In this document: positions 9,653 through 17,344 of the stretch, in pieces
Numbering within the stretch: position 1 is the stretch's first letter
Layout of the letters: each line of letters opens with the position of its first letter
From: Chloroherpeton thalassium
GTDB lineage: Bacteria > Bacteroidota > Ignavibacteria > Kapaibacteriales > UBA2268
Direction of reading: 5' to 3'
Assembly: GCA_020722095.1 (NCBI GenBank)
Contig: DYLM01000006.1
Location: 1-51,125, forward strand
DNA: 51,125 bases
Translations under genes and position numbers: made by a program
The notes under the pieces: model-generated
The model's input: only the letters and a program-made list of their open reading frames with translations
Databases searched by the model: none
What the model was told of the DNA's origin: nothing

Positions 9653-10426
9653 ATGAATAATAATTTATACTTTTTATTTTGTGTATTTCTGTTTAATACA
9701 CTTTTGAGCATACAAATTTGCAATGCAGGAAATGCTGACACATTGGATAAAAAGGAGAATTCGCTAACCTTATCGTTTAGCCAAGATCCGGCTTTTGGCT
9801 TTTATCCAAGTGTAAATGGCTATAACCAAATAAATGATACTTGGGCTTTTACTTATTATGGAGTATTTTGGACTCAAGATTTGCTGGGAGGAAATCAAGG
9901 TGGCTTGAATTTGCCCGTTGAGTTAGGCATTGGTATAGACTATTCACTCTTTGATGGCATAGTTAGCATCAATCCCGTGATAGGAGTTGGTCACGGGAAT
10001 TATCAATCTGGCGGCGGACGACCAGTAATTTTTGACGACATTGTCCCAGCGATTTTTGTAATACTATCTTCTAGAAAATCAACTTATGAATTTGGTTCGG
10101 TAAATTGGCTTTCACTTAGGAAGGAAAGCAATACAGAACCGCTAAGAAATCAATTTGAAAATTACTTGATTACCAACCATCAATTGACAAAATTATTCTC
10201 CTATGGACTATACATTGATTTATTCTCCACAAGTGATAAATATCCCAGCGGAAAAATTGAATCAGAAATTTCTGCTTTATGGATTGGACCCAGCTTTAGC
10301 TTCACATCAAATAGTTCTGCTAATCTATGGTTTTCTTTAGGTGCAGATTTAGTTGATTATGCAAAGAAAATAAACAATCCCAAAATCAAAGATTTTTATA
10401 AATTAGTTTTGAAATTTGAAATTTAA
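9653..10426 (+). CDS. Predicted outer-membrane beta-barrel protein of unknown function
   Basis: The 257-residue product starts with a signal peptide (residues 5-25, cut near CNAGNA). The remainder is alternating beta-type sequence rich in aromatic and glycine residues (GFYPSVNGY, TWAFTYYGVFW, GLNLPVELGIGIDYSLFDG, WIGPSFSFTSNSSANLWFSL). It ends in a strand with terminal hydrophobics (YKLVLKFEI). This suggests a small outer-membrane barrel, possibly in the Bacteroidota DUF6733-type group, though I recall that family only loosely. It is divergent from the tamA-like gene across a 179-base AT-rich gap, and an element of the repeat family follows 43 bases after its stop. No catalytic residues are recognisable. 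The ATG at 9653 is the natural start, placed directly before the signal peptide. Confidence 0.65.
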   Translation: MNNNLYFLFCVFLFNTLLSIQICNAGNADTLDKKENSLTLSFSQDPAFGFYPSVNGYNQINDTWAFTYYGVFWTQDLLGGNQGGLNLPVELGIGIDYSLFDGIVSINPVIGVGHGNYQSGGGRPVIFDDIVPAIFVILSSRKSTYEFGSVNWLSLRKESNTEPLRNQFENYLITNHQLTKLFSYGLYIDLFSTSDKYPSGKIESEISALWIGPSFSFTSNSSANLWFSLGADLVDYAKKINNPKIKDFYKLVLKFEI

Positions 10427-10468
10427 AAGGGCATTACTTATTCTTATTTTTATATTTCATTATCAATT

Positions 10469-10771
10469 AGTGGCTGTTTTATAATTAAGATTTTACAGAA
10501 CAATCTCCATCAATCAAGATATGGCTTAAAGTGAATTATATCTAATCAATAACCTTATTTTCATTATTAACCTTATTAGAAATAATTTCCATTTTGACCC
10601 CAAAATTTTATAACCTTATTTAATTTAAAAAGCAGGAAATAAGGTTTTTATGTTTAGTTTGGTTCATTTCTTTTTACTAAGGTTATTAGGTTAAATAAGG
10701 TTTTAAAATGTTTTTATTTAATATTTTTCTTTAATATTTTCCACAAAAAAAACAACTTATGTGATAGCCAA
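10469..10771. repeat. MITE-like intergenic element (about 300 bp) with AACCTTATT motifs
   Basis: This fills most of the 461-base gap before the Rrf2 gene. The left end (10469-10489, AGTGGCTGTTTTATAATTAAG) and the right end (about 10754-10771, AACTTATGTGATAGCC) are degenerate versions of the inverted ends of the element at 13674-13806. Inside are three AACCTTATT motifs (10551, 10569, 10612) and two inverted copies (10638, 10694). The pair at 10612-10646 forms a hairpin. Bases 10635-10770 are clearly homologous, in opposite orientation, to 43395-43531. No coding sequence is present. Confidence 0.6.
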
Positions 10772-10819
10772 TAAGAAATATTAATCATTGATTTATCATA
10801 ATCTTTGCTTTATTTTTAC

Positions 10820-10827
10820 TATTTTTG
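10820..10827 (+). promoter_or_regulatory. Possible -7 element upstream of the Rrf2 regulator
   Basis: TATTTTTG matches the Bacteroidota -7 consensus TAnnTTTG, but no TTG is found at the right spacing upstream. If it is used, transcription would begin near 10834, putting the operator at 10864-10883 inside the transcribed leader. Confidence 0.3.
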
Positions 10828-10863
10828 TAATTAATTCAATATTTATTTTAGTGAATCGTATAA

Positions 10864-10883
10864 ATACCACAACAAGGTAGTAT
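10864..10883. promoter_or_regulatory. Putative Rrf2/NsrR operator, autoregulatory copy
   Basis: ATACCAC-AACAAG-GTAGTAT is an inverted repeat with 7-base arms (one mismatch). It is nearly identical to the site at 11333-11352 and ends four bases before the regulator's ATG, overlapping its weak AAGG ribosome-binding site. Binding here could block initiation of transcription or its progress, giving autoregulation. It does not resemble the E. coli NsrR site, so the assignment rests on the shared position and sequence. Confidence 0.65.
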
Positions 10884-10887
10884 ATTA

Positions 10888-11316
10888 ATGAATTTATCAA
10901 ACACAGCAGAATACGCAATTAGAATTTTAACATTTATGGCGGTCAAAAAACTCGATATTTATACTGCTAAATACCTTATTGAACAGCTTAATATCTCGGA
11001 TAAGTACCTAAGAAGAATAATGACAAACCTTACAAAAGTCGGCTTAATTCGTAGTATTCAGGGGCGTGATGGTGGCTATGTTTTTAATGATAACCCCGAA
11101 AACATTAATTTAATGCAGATAATTGATGCAGTTGATGATATGGACAAATATATGGGTTGTGTTTTGGGATTTAAAGAATGTTCAGATTCAAATCCTTGCG
11201 TTTTACATTCGCAATGGGCAATAATAAGAAATCAAATATTCGATTTATTTAAAAAGACAAATTTATTAGAAGTGTCCGAAGATATGTTTTTAAAATTAGA
11301 GAAAATTAAATTTTAA
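10888..11316 (+). CDS. nsrR: Rrf2-family iron-sulfur transcriptional regulator, NsrR-like
   Basis: This is a predicted dimeric winged-helix repressor whose Fe-S cluster senses nitric oxide. The 142 residues begin with MNLSNTAEYAIRILTFMA, typical of Rrf2 proteins. A helix-turn-helix region follows (about 26-60: TAKYLIEQLNISDKYLRRIM) with the wing GRDGGYVF. Three cysteines in the cluster loop (CVLGFKECSDSNPC, C-x6-C-x5-C near residues 91-104) match the NsrR arrangement, with slightly different spacing from E. coli. It lies immediately upstream of the NO reductase gene, and the two share a near-identical inverted repeat. The specific name NsrR, rather than another Rrf2 member such as IscR, is inferred from the norZ context. 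Confidence 0.85.
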   Translation: MNLSNTAEYAIRILTFMAVKKLDIYTAKYLIEQLNISDKYLRRIMTNLTKVGLIRSIQGRDGGYVFNDNPENINLMQIIDAVDDMDKYMGCVLGFKECSDSNPCVLHSQWAIIRNQIFDLFKKTNLLEVSEDMFLKLEKIKF

Positions 11317-11332
11317 ATTTTTTTACAATAAA

Positions 11333-11352
11333 ATACTACAACAAAGTAGTAT
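11333..11352. promoter_or_regulatory. Putative Rrf2/NsrR operator upstream of norZ
   Basis: ATACTAC-AACAAA-GTAGTAT has perfect 7-base arms and matches the site at 10864-10883 in 18 of 20 positions. It lies in the 62-base gap between the regulator and the NO reductase, 26 bases before the reductase ATG. A separate site here suggests that norZ has its own regulated promoter as well as any read-through from nsrR. Confidence 0.7.
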
Positions 11353-11378
11353 TTAAATTAAATAAAAAAGGAGTATTT

Positions 11379-13598
11379 ATGAACAAAAGTTTACTCGACA
11401 AATTTATGAGCCATAAAGGCTTATACACAAGTTTCTGGATAATTGCATTGTTTATGGTGACGATGCTAATTTATTACACAGCAAACTTACAGAAAGAAGT
11501 TCCTCCAATTCCTAAAACTGTAACTTCAGTTAGCGGAGAAGTACTTTACACTTACGATGACGTAGTAGCAGGAAAAGGTTATTTCCAACAATTCGACCTT
11601 ATGGATTGGGGTACATTGCTTGGAATGGGAGCATATATGGGACCTGACTTTTCTACTGACTTTATGCACCACAGAACAGAATTTTTGTATGATTTTTATG
11701 CAAATGAATTATATGGAAAGACAAATAATGGTTTAACAAAAGTTGAACGCGCTGCAGTTAAAGAAAGAGTTAAGCAAGACATTAAGCAACAAACTAAATT
11801 ACTCGAAGAAACTACTACTTATACTGATGCATCTGCAGTTGCTTACCACAGAAATGTAGAGTACTTGGTTAAATTATTGGTAGAAGGCGACCCAAGTCGT
11901 GCTTTCCCAGGTGGAGTTATCCACCCAGATGAAGCTGAAAAGATCGCTTCATTTGTGGATTGGTCTCAATTAGTGGCTTCCTCACTTAGACCGGGAACAA
12001 ATAGAACTTGGTCGAATAACTGGCCCCCAGAACCTCTTTTAGACCAAGATGTTAGGTTTAATTCTCATAAAATTTCACTTTGGGAGTTTTTAATCCTTTG
12101 GACATTAACAATTTTTGTTATATTCCTTTCTTATGAATATTTATTAAAGAAAGATGACCCAAGTGAACTTCAACCTGCCATTAAAATTACAAGCTTATTC
12201 AAATCGCAAGCTAAATTACTGAAATATATTCCAATTGTAGCTGCACTATTTGTTGTTCAATTGATTATTGGTGGATATTTGGCTCACCTTTACACAGAAC
12301 CAACAAAAGATTTCTTGCTTTCGCAGAACTTATTACCATTTAACGTTTTAAGATCATTGCACACTCAAATCGCAATTTTATGGGTTGCAGTGGGTTGGTT
12401 AGTTGGTGGTTTATTGATTGCTCCTTGGGTAGCTAATAAAGACCACAAATACCCATGGCTTGTGGATGTATTGTGGGCAGCATTAGTTGTTGTAGCAGTT
12501 GGTAGTGTTATTGGTTTATATATGGGAGCAACTGGACAATTACGTGAAACTTGGTTCTGGTTGGGTAACGAAGGACGTGAATTAGTTAATTTAGGTAGAA
12601 TTTGGGATATTGGACTTGTCATCGGGCTTGTTTTCTGGTTCTTACTGATTATTTCCTTAATCAGAAAAGCTGCAACAAATAACCCAATTGTATCCACAAT
12701 TATTTGGTCTGCTTTTGCTATTGCAACTTTATACATTGCTGGTATGATGCCAATTCATAAAATTATGCCAAACTTTACAGTTGATGATTACTATCGTTGG
12801 TGGGTAATTCACTTATGGGTAGAATTAACATTCGAACTATTTGCAGCTGGCGTGATTGCATTCTTTACAGTATCGTTAGGATTAATTTCGCAAAAAACTG
12901 CAGTAAAAGTTATGCTTTTCGAATTATTCTTAATTATGTTGAGCGGAACTCTTGGAGTAGGGCACCATTACTGGTGGCAAGGTTTAGATGAATATTGGAT
13001 TGCTATTGGTGGAATTTTCTCTGCATTAGAACCACTTCCATTGGCATTAATGATTGTAGAAGCATGGAAAAACCATCGAGAAAAAGTACATAGTGGCGAC
13101 AATAACGAATTTGGTGTGCCATTTATGTGGATTGCAGGTTCTGCAGCTTTGAATTGGATAGGTGCAGGTTTCTTTGGTATGTTAATCAACACACCAACAA
13201 TTAGCTATTATTCACACGGAACATATTTGATTATGCCTCACGGACACGTTGCATTGTTAGGTGCATTTGGCTATATCTCAATTGCTTTCTTGTATATGAC
13301 TTCACGGGCAAACTCATTAGCTAAAGGCTTAGAATGGAACGCGAAACTTAGTAAGTATGGCTTTTGGTTATTAACAATTGGTGCTTTGTTATTTACAATT
13401 CCAACATATATTATTGGTATTGAACAAACAAGAATCGCACACGACTTGGGATATTATTACACTCGTTTAAGAGGTGCAGTTCAACCAATGTCGGGCTGGA
13501 TGTGGTTTAGAATATTACCTGACACATTGATGATTCTTGGTGGTATAGTTGTTCTTTACGATTTAGTACAAAAAACATTCTTAGCTAAAAAGAAATAA
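11379..13598 (+). CDS. norZ: Quinol-dependent nitric oxide reductase (qNOR)
   Basis: This is an inner-membrane enzyme that reduces two NO to N2O using quinol. The 739 residues are normal for single-subunit qNOR, with the NorC-like extension fused in front of the NorB core. An N-terminal membrane helix (about 14-36) precedes a periplasmic domain that lacks a CxxCH motif, as expected for qNOR. About twelve further helices follow. Haem and FeB ligand histidines are visible in RSLHTQIAILW, WWVIHLWVELTFE, GVGHHYWW and MPHGHVALLGAFGY, and the catalytic-region glutamates in HLWVELTFELFA and SALEPLPL. AAGGAG lies well placed before the ATG. The operator at 11333-11352 lies just upstream. The role could be detoxification or denitrification. 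No nitrite or nitrous-oxide reductase is present in the window, so detoxification is favoured. Confidence 0.95.
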   Translation: MNKSLLDKFMSHKGLYTSFWIIALFMVTMLIYYTANLQKEVPPIPKTVTSVSGEVLYTYDDVVAGKGYFQQFDLMDWGTLLGMGAYMGPDFSTDFMHHRTEFLYDFYANELYGKTNNGLTKVERAAVKERVKQDIKQQTKLLEETTTYTDASAVAYHRNVEYLVKLLVEGDPSRAFPGGVIHPDEAEKIASFVDWSQLVASSLRPGTNRTWSNNWPPEPLLDQDVRFNSHKISLWEFLILWTLTIFVIFLSYEYLLKKDDPSELQPAIKITSLFKSQAKLLKYIPIVAALFVVQLIIGGYLAHLYTEPTKDFLLSQNLLPFNVLRSLHTQIAILWVAVGWLVGGLLIAPWVANKDHKYPWLVDVLWAALVVVAVGSVIGLYMGATGQLRETWFWLGNEGRELVNLGRIWDIGLVIGLVFWFLLIISLIRKAATNNPIVSTIIWSAFAIATLYIAGMMPIHKIMPNFTVDDYYRWWVIHLWVELTFELFAAGVIAFFTVSLGLISQKTAVKVMLFELFLIMLSGTLGVGHHYWWQGLDEYWIAIGGIFSALEPLPLALMIVEAWKNHREKVHSGDNNEFGVPFMWIAGSAALNWIGAGFFGMLINTPTISYYSHGTYLIMPHGHVALLGAFGYISIAFLYMTSRANSLAKGLEWNAKLSKYGFWLLTIGALLFTIPTYIIGIEQTRIAHDLGYYYTRLRGAVQPMSGWMWFRILPDTLMILGGIVVLYDLVQKTFLAKKK

Positions 13599-13673
13599 TG
13601 TTTGAATAAAATTTATAAATTGCAGATTAGCAATTAAAATAAATTTTCGTTCTTAAACTTATATCAATTTTGG

Positions 13674-13806
13674 AGAGGCTGTCTCATAAGTCAGTTTTGC
13701 TGTCATTCCCACGAAAGTGGGAATCCATAAATCCTCTATAGTAGTTGATTCCCGTTTGCACGGGAATGACAATTTTGAAATATTTTGGACTTATGAGACA
13801 GCCTCT
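13674..13806. repeat. Complete MITE-like palindromic element (133 bp)
   Basis: AGAGGCTGTCTCATAAGTC (13674-13692) and its exact reverse complement (13788-13806) form 19-base terminal inverted repeats. Inside, TGTCATTCCC and GGGAATGACA also pair. Two perfect hairpins lie in the middle: ATTCCCAC-gaaa-GTGGGAAT (13705-13724) and ATTCCCGT-ttgc-ACGGGAAT (13748-13767). The folded form is a long stem with two arms. It fills most of the 318-base gap between norZ and the next gene. There is no coding content. Confidence 0.85.
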
Positions 13807-13916
13807 TCAAATTATTTTAGAATTAATAAAGTCTATAACAAATAAAATTTTCAATATTCAAATTTTGTTTTTAGATTTTATTAATCCTATAAATAAAAAA
13901 TAAAAGAGATTTTTTT

Positions 13917-15815
13917 ATGAAAAATATATATAAAGTAAACGAAGAATGTGTAGCTTGTAGAGCATGCGTAGAAGTCGCTCCCAATAATTTTGACATTGCT
14001 GATAATGGATTGGCTTTTGTTTACAAGCAACCAGAAAATGCCCAAGAAATCGCAAATTCAAACGAAGCAATGGAAGTATGTCCAGTTAGTGCAATTAGCA
14101 AAAAAGTTGTTGATAATTTATTAGAAAATATCAACTCTCCTATTTTTGCAAATTCAAATATCAAAGAAACCTTGGATAAACATCCAGAACTTAAGTCAGT
14201 TTTGGTAAATTATTCAGATAAGTTCAAAAAATTACTAAATCCAGTAATGTATAATACAGTTGCAAAATTTGCAACTTTCAATGATGCCGCAAGAGTTACT
14301 AAACTTTCGATTTGTGAAATTTTACATACTTTGAATGATTATTTGGGAACTACACAGGAATTATTACGCATCGCTCCTGATTGTATCCGTAGCAATCAAA
14401 TTGAAATACTTGTTGGCGAAACAATTAGTTGGGCAGAATCTCACGAAAGATATATTTACAATATCAACACAATGTCCGAAATTATACAAAAAATAACCGA
14501 ATTAAAGCCTCAAGAAAACATTGTATTAATTTCCACAGAATCGCCAGACGAAATAATCAACATCTGCAAAGGCTTAAATTTCAAATTCAATATTGAAAAT
14601 AATAGAGAATATCGAGTTAGTATATTCAATCCAAATAACGATAATGTATCTGATGATTGGCAAAGCAGAATGGAAGATTTTGAAGTATTAGACGTTCGGA
14701 CAATGAAAACAGATCCTTTCGACATCATAATTCAAAAGGCTTACCAATTGCAAGAAGGACAAGGCTTTAAACTAATTCAACGCTTTGAGCCAATCCCGAT
14801 TATGAATATGCTATCAGAAATGGGCTATGAATACGTATCAAAGAAAGTTGCTCAAAATGAATATCACGTTTATTTCCATAAAATTCCAGTCATTGAAGAT
14901 TCAATTGAGATATCAAACAAAACTGAACTTGTTATACAATCGGCAACTCCCGTTGCCTATCCTGTTATTATGCGATTACTTCAATCAGAAATTATTCGGA
15001 AATCAGTTAAAATAAAAGAATTAAAAGTTTGGGAAGAAACCGAAAAACACTTAGCTTGGATAAACAATGGAAAAGCAGATATTAGTTTTTCGGCATTAAT
15101 TACATCTGTAAAATTACAAAAAATCGACATAAAAATTCCTGCAATTTTTGTTTGGGATAATTTTGTTTTACTAACACGATATCCAATAAAAAGTTTAGAG
15201 GATATAAAAGGCAAAGTCATTCATACTCCTTTGTTCGAAGAAGCTCCACCTACAAAAATAACAAAGTATTTGATTAAAGCATTAGGAATGAATCCCGATG
15301 AATTTACATTTTCATACGGGAAACCTTTTGGAAGACCTGATGAAATTTTCAATGAATTTGTCACTGGTAAAGCAGATACAGTTATTCTTAGGGAGCCCGA
15401 AGCAAGTTATGCAATTAAATCACTTCGCGACAGAAAACTTCCTTTTTCCGCAATAAATTACAATGAGATTTGGAACGAAGTAAATCCTGGCTTCGGTAGT
15501 TTCCCAAATGCAGGTATTGTATTCAAAGGTGAATTTGTTCGTCAGAATCCCGAATTAGCAAGAGTATTTTTAGATGAATTAAAGAAAGCAATAGGATGGG
15601 TGAATACTAATAAAGATGAGTCTGCAAATCTTTCCTTTGATATGATGCGTCAAACCCCAGATAAAGTTCGCTTATTCTTGGATAGAGTTAATTTTACATA
15701 TTCCGAGGGAGCAGAATTAGTCGAAAAAGTGAAATCTTACTTTGAGGTTCTAACAGCACAAAATATTATTGATACAAAAATTGAAGATTCATTTTATAAT
15801 ATTTTTGAGTTATAA
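13917..15815 (+). CDS. Ferredoxin-DUF1858-DUF2249-substrate-binding-fold fusion protein
   Basis: This is a cytosolic 632-residue multidomain protein with no signal peptide. Residues 1-60 are a single-cluster ferredoxin domain with C11, C14, C17 and C55-P (CVACRAC...VCPVSAI). Residues about 82-145 match DUF1858, the fold also found at the N-terminus of ScdA-type iron-sulfur repair proteins (LDKHPELKSVLVNY, LNPVMYNTVAKFATFNDAA). Residues about 254-320 match DUF2249 (EVLDVRTMKTDPF, RFEPIPIMNMLSEMGYEY). Residues about 335-600 look like an NMT1/THI5-type periplasmic binding protein fold (PVAYPVIMRLL, GKADISFSALI, IKSLEDIKGKVI, FVTGKADTVILREPEA). Position behind nsrR-norZ suggests a role in NO stress, electron transfer or Fe-S repair. 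The ligand is unknown. The ATG at 13917 is the only sensible start. The PepSY-type gene follows after 14 bases. Confidence 0.75.
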   Translation: MKNIYKVNEECVACRACVEVAPNNFDIADNGLAFVYKQPENAQEIANSNEAMEVCPVSAISKKVVDNLLENINSPIFANSNIKETLDKHPELKSVLVNYSDKFKKLLNPVMYNTVAKFATFNDAARVTKLSICEILHTLNDYLGTTQELLRIAPDCIRSNQIEILVGETISWAESHERYIYNINTMSEIIQKITELKPQENIVLISTESPDEIINICKGLNFKFNIENNREYRVSIFNPNNDNVSDDWQSRMEDFEVLDVRTMKTDPFDIIIQKAYQLQEGQGFKLIQRFEPIPIMNMLSEMGYEYVSKKVAQNEYHVYFHKIPVIEDSIEISNKTELVIQSATPVAYPVIMRLLQSEIIRKSVKIKELKVWEETEKHLAWINNGKADISFSALITSVKLQKIDIKIPAIFVWDNFVLLTRYPIKSLEDIKGKVIHTPLFEEAPPTKITKYLIKALGMNPDEFTFSYGKPFGRPDEIFNEFVTGKADTVILREPEASYAIKSLRDRKLPFSAINYNEIWNEVNPGFGSFPNAGIVFKGEFVRQNPELARVFLDELKKAIGWVNTNKDESANLSFDMMRQTPDKVRLFLDRVNFTYSEGAELVEKVKSYFEVLTAQNIIDTKIEDSFYNIFEL

Positions 15816-15829
15816 ACAGATAATTACCT

Positions 15830-17344
15830 ATGTTAAAATTCCTTCGCAAATACCATAAATGGTTAAGTATTATTATTTCTTTTTTTGTAATTTTATTTGT
15901 AATTTCTGGAATAGTATTAAATCACCGTCAAACATTCTCATTTTGGGATATTAACCGCAATTTGCTCCCAAAAGATTATCGTTATAAAAATTGGAACAAT
16001 GCTTCGGTTAAATCCACTCTTAAATTATCTAATGATAGCATATTAATTTATGGAAATATTGGAATTTGGCTTACTGATTCAACCTTTTCCAAGTTTATTG
16101 ATTTCAATAAAGGTTTCAGAAATGGAATTGACAATAGAAAAATTTGTACAATGACTTTAACGAGCAAAAACCGTGTATTGGCAGGGACATTCTTTGGATT
16201 GTTTGAATTTATTCGCTATAAGCAAAAATGGACGAAAATCGACCTACCTACCAAAGAAAGCCGTGTAGTTGATTTGCTTAATATACAAGATACTACTTAT
16301 GTGATGACTCGATCTTTCTTGTTCCGAACAACTGACTTTGTGAAATTTGAAAAAGTTAATATCCCACCTCCAGTCAATTATGATAATAAAATTGGATTAT
16401 TCAAAACATTCTGGGTTATTCATAGCGGCGAAATTTATGGTTTGCCGGGTAAATTGATAGTTGATGCAGCAGGCTTGATATTTGCATTTCTAACGATAAC
16501 GGGAATAATTCTATTTATCAATAAATACTTAATCAAAAAGAAGGATTTAGTAGAAGAGAAAAAAAAGAAAATCGTAAAATCTTCCAAATGGCATTTAAAA
16601 TGGCATAATAAAATTGGCTGGATTACAGTTGCTTTGCTTATTATCAATACTTTTACGGGAATGTTCCTGCGTCCTCCGTTCTTGATTACCATTGCAAATT
16701 CGCGAGTAAATAAAATTCCATTTACCGAACTTGCTACCTCAAATCCATATTTTGATGCGTTAAGGCAAATTTCTTATGATGAAGGAAATAATGTCTTTCT
16801 TCTGGCAACAAATGACGGAATATTTTATTCTGATGATAATTTCCAAACTCCACTAAAAACATTTGCAAATCAGCCACCTATCAGTGTGATGGGAATAAAT
16901 GTGTTCAAACGAATCACAACCAATTTGTATTTGGTTGGCTCATTCGAAGGTTTGTATTTGTGGAATTATACAACAGGCGAAGTTTATGATTATATCCGCA
17001 ACGAAGTAGCAGTTAAGAAAACCGATAATGGCAGACCGATTGGGGAGTTTATGATAGGTGGTTTTACAGATGATTTTTTAAATCAAGAGATTGCTTTCGA
17101 GTATAATCAAGGCGCAGGAAATCTTACTTCTGACATACCTTTCCCAGAAATGCCAAAGGAAATAATTGAGAAATCGCCAATGTCAATGTGGAATTTTGCA
17201 TTAGAAGTGCATACAGGAAGAATATTCGAACCATTAATTGGTGATTTCTACATTTTAGTAGTACCAATCGTAGGAATATTTGTTTTATTCATTTTGATTT
17301 CAGGCTTTGTTGTGTGGTTTGTGCAATTCAGAAGAAAGCATTAG
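15830..17344 (+). CDS. PepSY-associated membrane protein with internal duplication
   Basis: The 504-residue inner-membrane protein has four predicted helices (about 12-34, 207-232, 260-282 and 475-500). This is the layout of PepSY_TM/ferric-reductase-like proteins. Histidines near helix ends (RKYHKWLS, LNHRQ, VIHSGEIYGLPGK, KWHNKIGW, EVHTGRIFEP) could bind haem. The two halves look duplicated: H-x-W-L/I plus helix, a large outer segment, then H-S/T-G-x-I plus helix. The outer segments contain blade-like strands (SILIYGNIGIWLTD, NVFLLATNDGIFYSDD, NLYLVGSFEGLYLWN) suggestive of beta-propeller pieces instead of typical PepSY domains. It follows the ferredoxin fusion by 14 bases and probably acts with it. 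Its stop overlaps the convergent helicase stop by four bases. The electron-transfer function is inferred. Confidence 0.75.
   Translation: MLKFLRKYHKWLSIIISFFVILFVISGIVLNHRQTFSFWDINRNLLPKDYRYKNWNNASVKSTLKLSNDSILIYGNIGIWLTDSTFSKFIDFNKGFRNGIDNRKICTMTLTSKNRVLAGTFFGLFEFIRYKQKWTKIDLPTKESRVVDLLNIQDTTYVMTRSFLFRTTDFVKFEKVNIPPPVNYDNKIGLFKTFWVIHSGEIYGLPGKLIVDAAGLIFAFLTITGIILFINKYLIKKKDLVEEKKKKIVKSSKWHLKWHNKIGWITVALLIINTFTGMFLRPPFLITIANSRVNKIPFTELATSNPYFDALRQISYDEGNNVFLLATNDGIFYSDDNFQTPLKTFANQPPISVMGINVFKRITTNLYLVGSFEGLYLWNYTTGEVYDYIRNEVAVKKTDNGRPIGEFMIGGFTDDFLNQEIAFEYNQGAGNLTSDIPFPEMPKEIIEKSPMSMWNFALEVHTGRIFEPLIGDFYILVVPIVGIFVLFILISGFVVWFVQFRRKH

Noticed and set aside
10864-10883. Comparison with the E. 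coli NsrR binding site
   Set aside because: The inverted repeat does not match the E. coli consensus. The operator call rests only on the paired positions and identity between the two sites.
13674-13806. Palindromic element considered as a complete insertion sequence
   Set aside because: It is only 133 bp with no coding sequence, so it cannot be autonomous. Annotated as a MITE-like repeat instead.
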